64,000 nucleotides of DNA from Adiantum capillus-veneris (taxonomy: Eukaryota; Streptophyta; Polypodiopsida; Polypodiales; Pteridaceae). Every line of letters begins with the position of its first letter. Position 1 is the first letter of the stretch. Made by a program: the position numbers and the translations under genes. Below the pieces are notes generated by a model that worked only from the letters and a program-made list of their open reading frames with translations, was not told where the DNA came from and searched no databases. Shown piece after piece: positions 23,196 through 33,580 of the stretch. The stretch lies in NCBI GenBank assembly GCA_014529385.2, contig CM043953.1:90961842-91025841 (forward strand), written 5' to 3'.

Positions 23196-23537
23196 GACGA
23201 ATGCCTGCACCTCATGTGAAAACTGCCCTAAAAGAGGAGAAACGAAGCGGGAGTAACACGTGCTATATAACACAAACCATAGAAGACTGTAAGGGACCTG
23301 TTATGCAGAAAATGGAACTGATAGAATTTTTGCACAAAATGACGAAATAGTCGGTGCAATACTGTATGTAATGGAAATGGTGACCGAAAGGAGCCCGAAT
23401 TAGAAATCTGAGCAGACTAAGCTCTTTGTGATTGTCCAAAATTTTTTCGACCTACGAACGCTCGCCAAAGCTCACTGAAATTGGAGAAAGTGAGTAGGCG
23501 TAAGCTGGAGCTGCTGGCGACTAAGCTCGGGAGGACA

Positions 23538-23555
23538 CAACCTGCTCTAATACCA
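23538..23555 (-). other. Copia A primer-binding site
   Basis: Minus strand TGGTATTAGAGCAGG differs from the initiator tRNA-Met complement TGGTATCAGAGC by one base and lies two bases inside the LTR. The leader between it and gag (23196-23537) shows nothing else. Confidence 0.75.
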
Positions 23556-23557
23556 AT

Positions 23558-23785
23558 TGTTGGAATTAGGGTTGCAGGAAAACACAGACAGCTTGGAGAA
23601 GACGAAGGAAACTCAAGGCACACAATAGAGAGTGTATTACTTAGTGTGCTATGGAAAGATAGTTAGCCCTAGAATGATGGGCGTATATACAATGCACGGG
23701 GGGAAAAACCTCCTAAGAGGGAAAAAATGCCCTGATGACGGTCCTAGTGTGTTCACACACATCATACCACATGTGTATGGTAATA
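23558..23785 (-). repeat. 5' LTR of copia A
   Basis: About 228 bp beginning TGTTGGAATTAGGG on the plus strand and ending GGTAATA. Similar copies are at 25157-25372 and 32953-33171. Confidence 0.8.
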
Positions 23786-25018
23786 GTCTCAATGAACCCA
23801 TGTGAGCCTATCTATAAATTTCCATAGTCATTATAGCAAAAGAGGAAAATTTTATAATACAAAGTTTATCTATGAACATTTGATATCCAACGTTAAATTC
23901 CAAGCAATAGTCTAACGGTCTAAGTTGCTTTCCACCTGTAGTCATACAACAAATATATGTTAATGCACCAAAAAATAAATACCATTACATTCCTCTCCGT
24001 TAAGAAAGCATTTGTCTTCAGTTGCTATGTTATTAACTTACAAGTAATAACTTGTCCAAAGAATGGTTAAAATTACATATTAGAAACATAATATAGCAAA
24101 ATGAAATCTTACAAACTTAAATATTTTAATCTACTTATGCCTTCAGTCGCCCACATATTGCATATTTTATTGTTCCATACCACTAGAATAAATATTATGT
24201 GTCATATTCTAATGTATCGAGATATCATTGGTTACATTCAACATTCAATAATCAAGATCCATAGATACCAAGTCCAAATACATACACAGTGTCATTATCA
24301 TCATCATCGTAAGCCAAATCCAAATCCATAACAATATAATCCAAATCAATTTCATCATATACTCCGGTTAACAAAAATCACAACCACTACGATATGATTT
24401 TTGGTGTGTGCTACCTGAATCGGCGAATATGCGCTAGTGTTACCTAAACCGGTGGATCTCCACTAAGGTTGTGATGACTAAACCAATGAATCCGCACTTT
24501 AAAGTTAGCGTGGCTTAAACCAGTGTATCAACACCAAGATGAAGTGTGTACATTGCCTAAAGTGGTGAATCTATGTACATGTGACAAACCTTACTAGTTT
24601 GGAATGAGAGTGGACTGAGAACACATAGACGATGGTCATGGAAGTGCATGGAGGGAACTAGGCATTTGTAGATCCCAAGTGCCCAAGGGTGTATGGAATG
24701 TAAGTTCTTTGTAGCAAAATGTATGCAATGTGGAGTGGCACATGGGATTATGACTGGGAGAAAGTCACCCCCATGACACAACATGTATGCTACAAGGGCT
24801 GCCTCTTAGACCATCGAGGGGACATTTTATGCAATGGATTGGAGAATCTAGGAGACTATGGAATGTAGCTTAGCAAATGTGGGAAAAAGGCCAAGCAAAC
24901 AAACACTTGGTACTAGGTATGGTCAATTGCTTGGAAGGTGTACATTGTGATATGTGCAAATTGCATGAGAATATGAAACCAGCATGAAATCTGATGAAAC
25001 TATCCCAAGTTGGTGTCA
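23786..25018. other. Unassigned spacer
   Basis: AT-rich sequence between two copia copies. The only structure I see is the degenerate tandem repeat at 24409-24583. Short ORFs on either strand show no recognisable domain. Confidence 0.5.
24409..24583. repeat. Degenerate tandem repeat, about five units
   Basis: Units of roughly 31-41 bp built around a TAAACCGGTGGATC-like core: CTACCTGAATCGGCGAAT, TACCTAAACCGGTGGATC, CTAAACCAATGAATCC, CTTAAACCAGTGTATC, GCCTAAAGTGGTGAATC. The units are visibly diverged. No gene overlaps. Confidence 0.6.
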
Positions 25019-25150
25019 TCCCTTGCAATCAAAGCTCTTTACGGATGGAATTATGAGAACGGAACTCTTTAAGAGAATTTGCACGTGGCAAAGAGCACCA
25101 CACTTGACATATACATCAATAAGATAATCACCCATCACAACATGGATTAG
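25019..25150 (-). pseudogene. PPR-protein-like fragment
   Basis: The minus strand reads VVMGDYLIDVYVKCGAL, which fits the plant pentatricopeptide repeat signature (ALIDMYAKCGxL). A degraded stretch follows in shifted frame. PPR proteins bind organellar RNA. The fragment is about 40 codons, has no start and ends against the copia B 3' LTR. It is the only hint of a cellular gene in the window, probably a dispersed gene fragment. A chance match is possible. Confidence 0.45.
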
Positions 25151-25156
25151 GATAAC

Positions 25157-25372
25157 CCTTCTTAGGGATGCACACAAAGCTTGGAGAAGATGAAAAAGCT
25201 CAAAGCACACAATAGAGAGTGTATTGCTTAGTGCACAAATAGAAAGATAAGTTAGCCCTAGAGTGATGGATGTATATACAATGCATAGGGGGGAAAAACT
25301 CATAGTGAGAAAAAAAGTGCCCCAGTGGTCCTAAGTGTGTTCACACACATCACTACCACATATATGGTAACA
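25157..25372 (-). repeat. 3' LTR of copia B
   Basis: Matches LTR A and LTR 32953-33171. Ends GGTAACA on the plus strand; the following ATCCCCCTC is the complement of the polypurine tract GAGGGGGAT. The left boundary is blurred by small rearrangements. Confidence 0.75.
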
Positions 25373-28279
25373 AAATCCCCCTCAAAGTGATTCGATGACC
25401 AAGAGTTGGCACATAGTGTATAGGGAAGTACCATCCCTAAGAACATGATCACTTCACAAAGGGAAGTAAGCCCAAAGCTTTGCAGAAAGCTTCAAGCTTC
25501 TCATGAGGAAATGCCTTTGTGAATAGATTTGTAAAGTTGTCCTATGTTGGCAAAGTTGATCTCAAACTAGAAACATCCAAAGCACAACAATTTGATTCAT
25601 ATGATGCATGGTGAGAACCTGAATGAGTATGACTAGACATAGGTGCATCCAATTCATTGTCACACAAAGCATGCACCAATCATTTTGGCACACCCCTAGC
25701 CTCTTCATTAGTAGCCTTGTCCACATCAGTACATTGTGTACATCTGTATCAGTAATAGCCTAATCTATAACATTTTTGAAATCCCGATAGGCTATAAATT
25801 TACCTCCTTGGAACTAACATTCAAGTTTCCACCATTAAAAAGAGTCAACAGTGTCATAAATGTCATGTGAGCTTAGATTACTATCTCTAGCAAATGATAA
25901 CAAAGGCCGAACAAAATCTTTCACAAATAGAACATCTCGTGAAAACAAGATATTTTTTTGTGTGTGGATGGTATAACTAGTAACCTATGCTTTCACAACT
26001 ATAATCAATAGAAATGCATTTGGCAGCCTTATCATCCAATTTTTTGTGCTGATTTTGTGCACCAAAGCATAAGCTAAATAACCAAAAACGTGCAAGTGAT
26101 CAATAGATGGCTTCTTATCATGCCATACTTCATAAGGAGTTCTATACTGCAAAGCTTTAGTAGGATTCCTATTAAGTACATATGTAGCACACATGACAAC
26201 CTCAAGCCAAAATGAATGTGGTAAAGCTTAACCCTTGGCCATACATCGTGCAATATCCGTAAAGCGACATGTTTCTCCTCTTAGCAACACCATTTTTCTG
26301 AGGTGTATATGGTACTATAAACTGGTATTTTATAGCCAAAAATGCATTAAACTCATGAGACATGCACTCCACCCTTGATTTGAAAGGAGGGTGCCAATAA
26401 TACATTTTGAGATATTTTCGACCATAACCTATATGTAGCCTTTACTGAACCATCCTTTTGGAAACTTTGAACATGACATCTTACCTAAAATATAGCCTTC
26501 AAAAGCATGCCTAGAAGGTGCTTCAAGAGTGGAAAAGAAGAAACCATATCAGATTTCTACCAACATAGAAAACTGTCAAAATTCAAATGCCCAAAACCTG
26601 CATGCCAAAGTTTTGTATCCAAAAAAGCCTTTGAATCCACAACGACATTAACAAAACTCTACCTACACTTGTAATACAATGTGAGCTTATATAGTCCACG
26701 ACACAAAATTCTAGATGCAACAATTTCATCACTAGAAGTTAGATCATGAAGTTACACCTGTCATCCACAAATTGGACAACAAGACCAAGTCTTGCAAGTG
26801 TACATACAGGGAATAGGTTCTTTTTTATCCCTAGTACATTAAGTGCATTAGACTCTGTGAAAGAACTGCCATTCACAGTAGTTAGCACAATCTTTTCAAC
26901 TACCTTGACTAGAAAGAGGTGGCAAAAGCGATCGTATTTCCTTGAAGGACAGCCTTGAGAGAGGTAAACAAGTCACAATGCAAAGTAATGTGCTTTGTAG
27001 CACCACTATCATTGTACCAAACATGTGACTTTGTAGCAAATGACATACATGCATCATGGACAAAAAGGATTATAAGTACACTTTGCAATAATGAATGCCC
27101 GTTCTACATCTACATCAACATCACAATCTCCATCGATAGATTCTACACAAGCTATAGTAGTAGAAGATCTAGCCTCTTTCTTCTTAGTTTCTTTGGCCTT
27201 TAACTTAGGACGTTGCTTTATCAAGTGATCATTAGCCTTGTAGTAATGGCAACACATGTTCTTCTTGTCTTTTTGTTGCTAATAGAAGCACTAGACACAT
27301 GTGACCTACTACGCATAGAAGAACCTTGAGAAGTGACTTCATTATTGATACCACTTCCTCTTTGAGCAACAACAATAACTTATTTAACTACACACTTTTT
27401 AGCCTTGTTCTTTCTTGAAATTGGCTCTTGTGATAGCAATGTGCACAATGCATCAAACTTGATAGCTCGAGGGTTTCCTTGGGCCATAAGTCTCCAAGTA
27501 CTAACAAAAGTCTAGTAAGAGTCTAGAAATGCATCAATCTCAAAAAAAATAAATTCTTTTCAAAAACTCATGAGTGCATAGGTGAAGGGTGAGTTTAGGA
27601 AATGAAAAGACACATGAAGGTGGAAAGTCAAAAGACTTTTTATGTCTATATAAAGAGAGGTGGTCGAGTGCACATTAGTACATTTGTGTTTCTCTTCTCC
27701 TTCATTTTCCCTTCAACCTTTTCTTCTCTTTAGAGTGTCTTTGCACTATGTTATAGGTAGTGAATATATATATTTTTGTAGCCATTAGCAATGCATCAAG
27801 AATAGTCTGTATAAATGAACACCAACAAGAAAATTGTCCATGTCATCTTCCTCTTGCATGATCTTTGACTCTAGCTCTTTATGTAGCAATGCAATTTTTG
27901 CCTCCTTGCGACTTGCATAAAGACCAACCATAGTATCCCAAGCTTGTTTTGCTGAATTTTCTAAGCAGATGTAAGGAGTAACAGTGAGCTTCATAGATAA
28001 TTCAATCAACGCATGAGCCCGTGCATCTCTTACATCCCAACGAGATTGCTCAACCATAGGCAAAACAACTCTAGCAACAACAAATCTACTAGAACTTGCA
28101 ACATCCTCAACAGAGCCTATATCTACAAAAGGAGGAGAACAATATCTTGCACAACATTTCAGATTCCCTTTGCCACAAGAACATGCATCATCATGTAAAG
28201 CCCACATTGGATAGTTATCCCCATCCAATTTGTCCTCATCAACAAACATCTTGAAAACATATGTGTTGTTATTATCCAT
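25373..28279 (-). pseudogene. Copia B gag, protease, integrase and RNase H tail
   Basis: Gag starts at 28279 (MDNNNTYVFKMFVDEDKLDG) and continues to about 27800 (KQAWDTMVGLYASRKEAKI). A knuckle-like HYYKANDHLIKQ near 27250 has lost a Cys. The protease region near 27050 is decayed. Integrase is at 26405-25985 (CMSHEFNAFLA, VPYTPQKNGVAKRRN, HVFGYLAYAL), then ILFSRDVLFVKD. At about 25560-25440 the frame resembles the C-terminal end of copia RNase H (IYSQRHFLMRSLKLSAKLW). No RT motif lies between, so a deletion joined the two. Confidence 0.78.
27538..27790. mobile_element. 253-bp insertion in copia B gag, class undetermined
   Basis: Copia A lacks this segment. It is bracketed by AATGCATCAA (27528-27537 and 27790-27799), consistent with a target duplication of 9-10 bp. 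The insert has a TATA-like CTATATAAAG and a pyrimidine-rich stretch but no clear terminal inverted repeats. The duplication length fits Mutator-type or SINE-type insertion better than an LTR element. Confidence 0.5.
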
Positions 28280-28319
28280 GGTGAGTGACTACACCTAATG
28301 TGAAAACTACCTCAAAAGA

Positions 28320-28425
28320 GGTCAGGGCAATGGTAGTTAAGGGGTTTCCTTAAATGGGTCCATGTAGCCTATATAAGAATATGGCATTGTAGAGACGAGC
28401 ATGCGATAGTCCCTCACGTCTCACA
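28320..28425 (+). repeat. 5' LTR of element 4
   Basis: 106 bp. The first base appears mutated (GGTCAGGG against TGTTAGGG in the other LTR) and it ends TCTCACA directly before the primer site. Confidence 0.7.
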
Positions 28426-31400
28426 CTGGTATCGGAGGTTAAGGGAGAGGGGAGGTAGGGAGAAGGGATAATTGGAGAGGGATTTCTAGAGTTGATAACC
28501 AAATTAAATTTAAAGTTTTCAATTCTAGACTTATTGAATTTTATAGAACTCTCACAATATAAACATGGAAAGCAATATTTGCTTATGTAAAGCACGATTT
28601 TGACTCTGCTCTCAACTCTAAGGTACGCTTTGTAAGTGCAATTATGACATACATTAATTGCAAGTACTTTTTATGCTTTTGCTATGGTGTACTACTCAAC
28701 AAGGTCGAGGATTGACAAGGTTGAGGATCAACAAGGTCGATTTTATTTTAACTCTATATGGAAAGGGTTCACAATCCTTGACACTCCACGAGGAAATATT
28801 ACAACATTAAAAGGTTTCAAAATCTTTGAAGCTCAACATTAGGTTAGCAAAGAAACCAAGGTAAGTTTTCTTATAATATGGCTCTCACAGCCTGGCCCTT
28901 GATAGTTTTAACATGCATGGCATGTGAATGTCTGATGAAGATTCAGAAACCTTTGAGCACAAATGCTTGACAAAGTTTGATTCTTGATATGTCACTCTTG
29001 GAAGCAAGGATTCCTATTTTATAATTATGGCATGATAAATTCCAAAATTTGAGATATGCTATCAACATACGATCTTGGGAGGTCTTTGCAAGTATGTTTG
29101 CCCGGTTATCCAATGGGTGCTAGCATGAACCACGACAAGGGGCTTACATGGTACATAGGACCACTCTAATAAGGACTCCAAAATGAGGCTAAAATTCACT
29201 CTCAAGCAAGGATTTGCTTCCGGATTTTGCAACAACTGGCACCAAATGGACAACAAGGTTAGAAAATTTCAAAATTTTGTTGTTTTTTATGAGCTCTAAA
29301 CGTTTAATTTGGGAAGTATCATAGCTAGCACAATTGGGTGCTTTGAAAGGTAGCAAGGCTTCTTCCCCATGCCAAACCCCTTTTGGTTGAGTTGAAATCG
29401 ACAACAAGGTCCCCAAGGGCTGGGGTATTGACATCATAGGGATAAAACTTTACATTCTCCACATGTCAAAGTGGAATTGTCATGTATTAACATTAGCTTT
29501 GGATGCAAGTCACTTAAGCGTATCAACTTAGAACACTTATCAATTTATTCTAAGTAGCATGTAAAACATGCCTATACAGTGGATTTCATTCCACACAAAC
29601 AATTTTTATGCTTTTGTTAAAACATTGGATACTCTGTCAAGGATATCATTGCCACGTAATGGTCGGGTATTTGCTTCATAACCACCAAGATAGATTCACA
29701 TTAAGGTGGTATCAGCATGCATTGGATTCGCACAATTAATTTAAAATAGGTAGATATTGTTTACTTCAGTAAATTTTCTTGATGAGGATTGAAGATGTTG
29801 CAGGAGTTAGCCAAAAAGTTTAACCGTCAAAATTGAGGTTGATTTATACGCTTGTCCTCATTGCATATGACTACATCGGTGGCCATTATATATATCATTG
29901 GTTTTATGCATAAGGTGCATGTCCTACTAAGCTCATTTTCTTTTGTAGTAGACAAGCATGGCCTGGCTATTAAGCAACTAGTTCATGCAATAAAATGACT
30001 CTTCAAAGAGCACCTCAAGGTAACAATCTCTTGTTTTCCAAAGAATACCTAGTGTGACTACTTTCTTTGGGGTTTTGAGCATCTTTCTCTTCTTTCGAAG
30101 GGGAAATATGATTGTTTAATGATCGAGATGCAAATAAGATTCCAACTTGAGAGGATCTCATGATTAGTCTATAGACATATCTTGTCTGCATCAACACCAT
30201 TTTTTGGGTATGACCCACCCTTGTGAATGGCAAATCACTCAATGAGTAGGATAATCATTTATTGGCCTCTTCAGATTTGTGTTTTCATGGAAAGAAGCTC
30301 TCAACTACTAAGGCATAGTAGCTAAGTGCACTATACCATTCTGCTTACAATCACTCTTGGTAGCAAGGTAGCCCCTGATGGTATCCTTTACTTAATTGTT
30401 TAAGTAGTATACTTTTGAAATTTGACCAAGGGTTTAGGTTACAATCACTCTCTGGTAGCAAGGTAGCATGTGATGGTATTCTCTACTTAATGGTTTAAGT
30501 AGTATACTTTTGAAATCTGACCAAGGGTTTCATGTTACCAAGGCAAGACCAGGGGTTCTTGGACAAAATAAAACCAACGTTTTTTCCAAGTTGCAAAACT
30601 TGTTTTGATACTTGTGACATGGTCACACATAGCTACACTGCAGCAGTTACGAGAAGGATTAGAGTATTAGTGTCCCTATCTCTGTTACTTTTCCTTATGA
30701 TAGAATCGAGGATCCACTTTGGGTGTTCTCTACTCTTTTTGTTGTTACCTCTCTCAAGATGATCATTGGCCTACAAGGTAAGGATTGTTTAGGCACGTGT
30801 TGTCCAATGGAGGTGTACAACATGGTCTAGGAACTCATGGAGTTTGTTTTAGCTAGTGTGGCTTATGAGGGTCCCTCTTGCTCTTGTCACTAAGTGTTTC
30901 CAGTTGGCTCCACACACAAGTACTTCTCATACTTGATGGATTTCACACTTATTGCCATCACGATAGGAGACATATTCCACATGTGGAGAATATGAGTCTC
31001 TGGGAATGACACTGGCACCCTTTTCTTCACTATGTGTCATGATAGAGTCCCTCTATGTTGGTCAAATCTGTTTAATAGAACGCTCCAAGCATGCCACATC
31101 AGGAACAATTTCAGTGGCCAAAAATTGTCGGATACCTAGTACTGTTTCAAAACATTAATAGATGGTTGTCAAAACTCTTTAGGCTGCACTTTTGCATACC
31201 TATTCTGCCTATATGTCATGTCAATGAAAAAATTTGATTGTTTATACCTAGATGTGGTTTATGTTCACATTCTATGATTGTTTAAATGTTTTAGCAATGC
31301 CACCTCCTAAGTATTTTGTTCACCCTCTTATGAATTACTACAATTCCATGAGGGAAGTACTTAGTTCTTTTTATAAGAGCTATTTACACTTCTAATCCCT

Positions 31401-31539
31401 CAATTTTTGTATATGATATGAGCATAAACCAAGCCATGGTCATTGGGAAGCACAAACCACTCCAATAATGGAAATGCAGGCTTTGATAAGCTTTTGCTAA
31501 TGCATGCACACTAGGTGTTATGGGCCCTAGTACATTATA
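28426..31539. other. Element 4 interior, largely unrecognisable
   Basis: Expected place of gag, protease and RT. Apart from the primer site at its start and a 94-bp tandem duplication at 30345-30531 I recognise nothing with confidence; frames are full of stops. Confidence 0.45.
30345..30531. repeat. 94-bp tandem duplication
   Basis: TTACAATCACTCT...GACCAAGGGTTT occurs at 30345-30438 and again at 30439-30531, differing at a handful of positions. It lies in the element 4 interior. Confidence 0.8.
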
Positions 31540-32330
31540 TCTACAACAACATGTAAATTGGTATAATAAGTGTAGTATCTCTATGGCTTTTATTATGGAT
31601 CTACCAATCACCATATGATGATATGACTCAATATGGGTGATTGTAGATAGGTTGATTAAAAATTTGTAAGTTTATTCCAACCAAGTCCACTAATGAAATT
31701 CAAGACTCAACCAAGTTGTTTGCAAAAAATCTGCATATTTTATACGGATTGGCCATAATAATTTGTGACTAATCGTGATCCCAACTTTAACAATCATTTT
31801 TGTGGGGATGTATTTAAACAGTTTGGAACACAACTCAATATCAGTATGGTGAGTTCTCCAAGGATGGATGGGCAGACTGGACATGTGCTAGCGGAAAAGC
31901 TAAGAGCACATGTTAACATGAAGCAATCCAATTGGGAAGAGTATCTCCGTATTTTGGAATTTGTACAATTTTTAACCTAGATCACCAATTATGGTGGGGA
32001 TGGCTACGGAGAAGATTCGGAAAATCATGGACTTTATCCAAGACCATATGGATATCTGCAAATTGCCGATCAAAATGTTTGACAAGCACATACCATATAT
32101 AAGAAGTATTTTGATGAGAAACGTCGACGAATCCCTTCCAAGGAAAGTCTGGAAGAGGTACTTTTTACGTATTTTAGAAGCTTCAGAAAGCCTAAAAACT
32201 TGTCATCCATCTAGTTTCCTCTACAATATTGTGCCATCTTCAAAATATTGAAGTGAGTTGGCTATATGGTATGTACACTCTAGCATTCATCCAATTTTTC
32301 ATGTAGACCATTTAAGTAAACATTAACAAA
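31540..32330 (+). pseudogene. Element 4 integrase remnant
   Basis: Broken gypsy integrase. SISMAFIMDLP (the first catalytic Asp position is Ala), YDSIWVIVDRL, then in shifted frames KFIPTKSTNEI, TNRDPNFNNHF (second Asp kept) and DGQTGHVLAEKL (catalytic Glu replaced by Gly), followed by NWEEYLRILEFVQF. The C-terminal domain ends with HPIFHVDHLSKH near 32290-32325. Two of the three catalytic residues are gone. No chromodomain is recognisable after it. Confidence 0.8.
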
Positions 32331-32513
32331 GGGACAACAATGTAATCCATCAAGATGTACTTGTTGATTTCATTGAACCTCCCACCGAACTTCACGAACT
32401 TGAATGTATTCTTGCCTATTCAAGTGTAGCTCAAGCTAGACATTAGTATTCTTAAGAAGAAATAGCCCACTTTTGTTTTTGAGGACAAAAATGCTTCTCC
32501 AAGGGAGGAGTAA

Positions 32514-32637
32514 TGTTAGGGCAATGGTAGGACTAGGGAGCATGCATAATCAAGGGGTTTCCTTAAAAGGGGCCAACTATCTTATATAGGAATATGTCAG
32601 GTGGAGATGAGCATGCGGTAGTCCCTCAGTTCTTACA
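32514..32637 (+). repeat. 3' LTR of element 4
   Basis: 124 bp, TGTTAGGGC...TTCTTACA, preceded by the polypurine tract AAGGGAGGAGTAA. It carries about 18 bases (around ACTAGGGAGCATGC) not found in the 5' LTR. Confidence 0.75.
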
Positions 32638-32952
32638 AAGGAGGGAACAAAAAAGTTCTAACACATGCTATATAGCACAATCCAAAGAGGACTGTCAGGG
32701 ACTTGTTCGGCACAAAATTGCGCTCACAAAATTTTTGCACAAAAGGACAAAATTACCTACACAATACTGCATTTAGAGAAAATGAAGGCCAAAATGAGAT
32801 CGACTGAAAAATTGAGCTCACAAAGCTCTACGAACGTACTCGAAGTATTAGTAGACCTACTGATGCTTGCTAAAGCTCGTAGAAATTTGAGAACCTCAGC
32901 AAAGGGGTGCTGGCGATAGTATTAGGAGGATGTGACATATGTTGATACCAAT
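32638..32952 (-). other. Copia B leader and primer site
   Basis: Resumes the copia B leader (CTAACACATGCTATATAGCAC), matching copia A at 23245-23270. The primer site at 32935-32950 is degraded (minus TGGTATCAACAT). Confidence 0.65.
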
Positions 32953-33171
32953 TCTTGGAATTAGGGTTGCAAGGATGCATACACAACTTGGAAAAGATAA
33001 GAAGCTCAAGGCACGCAACAAAGACTCTTAGTGCACAAATAGAAAGATAAGCTAGCCCTACAATGATGTGTATATATATAATGCACGGGGAAAAAACCTC
33101 CTTACAAGGGAAAAAGTGCCACAACATTTCTAAGTGTGTTCACGCACATCATTTCCACATTTATGGTAATA
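32953..33171 (-). repeat. 5' LTR of copia B
   Basis: 219 bp matching LTR A. The first bases TCTTGG replace TGTTGG; the end is GGTAATA. Confidence 0.78.
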
Positions 33172-33172
33172 G

Positions 33173-33580
33173 TTACTTGCATGCCTCTACGTTGAGTTTC
33201 CTTCTTATTAATCTTTTGTAGGAGCATACTAGGAGTTCATCATATTCATGGAAAATTAGCCATTGATCCTTTTGAAGTTTGTAAGTGGAAGGAGTGGAAT
33301 CCCAACTTGGGAACGGCTTTGGAAGTCCATATCCATGGAGTACCAAGTATGATCTTTCCCTCAACTCAGCATCTAGCAACATATAACATAATGTAGACAC
33401 TTAACACCATTAATTGTAATGTCAAGTTGAGTTTGTCCAAGTATCTTGTACAAAGATATATTTGTTGTTTGCAAGTCCATAATGTAGGTGTCCATGAATT
33501 TAGTAGCCGTCTTGAATTGTTTGATAACATTGACATGTGATTCTGTATCCACCAAAGCTCACTCTAGAAGCGGACAAGAA
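33173..33580 (-). pseudogene. Retroelement aspartic protease fragment
   Basis: The minus strand gives a protease-like start, MVDTESHVNVIKQF (33555 downward; DTE in place of DTG), followed after about 45 residues by NGVKCLHYVICC, then in another frame SYLVLHGYGLPKPFPSWDS. The spacing suits a retropepsin of a gypsy-type element. It is isolated, adjacent to the copia B LTR, and the parent element is not identified. Confidence 0.55.

Larger units (their letters stand above)
21487..23785 (-). mobile_element. Ty1/copia element (copia A), 5' half
   Basis: 5' LTR (23558-23785), iMet-type primer site, gag, protease and the start of integrase. The downstream integrase core fragment is at 7001-7197, beyond chromovirus copy 2; the remainder, including RT, is not in the window. 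LTRs are short (about 228 bp). Copia B (25157-33171) is the same family. Confidence 0.85.
28320..32637 (+). mobile_element. Ty3/gypsy element with very short LTRs (element 4)
   Basis: Plus-strand element inside the copia B leader. LTRs are 28320-28425 (106 bp) and 32514-32637 (124 bp); both contain AGGGCAATGGTA, a TATA-like CTATATA or TTATATA, and GCATGCG(A/G)TAGTCCCTCA. Primer site TGGTATCGGAGG starts at 28427 and polypurine tract AAGGGAGGAGTAA ends at 32513. Flanks AAAGA and AAGGA form an imperfect target duplication. Integrase remnants at 31540-32330 confirm Ty3/gypsy. Confidence 0.75.
25157..33171 (-). mobile_element. Ty1/copia element (copia B), internally deleted, with nested insertions
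   Basis: 3' LTR (25157-25372), polypurine tract, RNase H tail, integrase, protease, gag, leader (resuming at 32638 after gypsy element 4), primer site and 5' LTR (32953-33171). Same family as copia A. Reverse transcriptase is missing: integrase runs almost directly into the last part of RNase H. Without the insertions the element is about 3.4 kb. Confidence 0.82.

Noticed and set aside
24557-24784. 75-residue minus-strand ORF
   Set aside because: No motif and no start context; spacer sequence.
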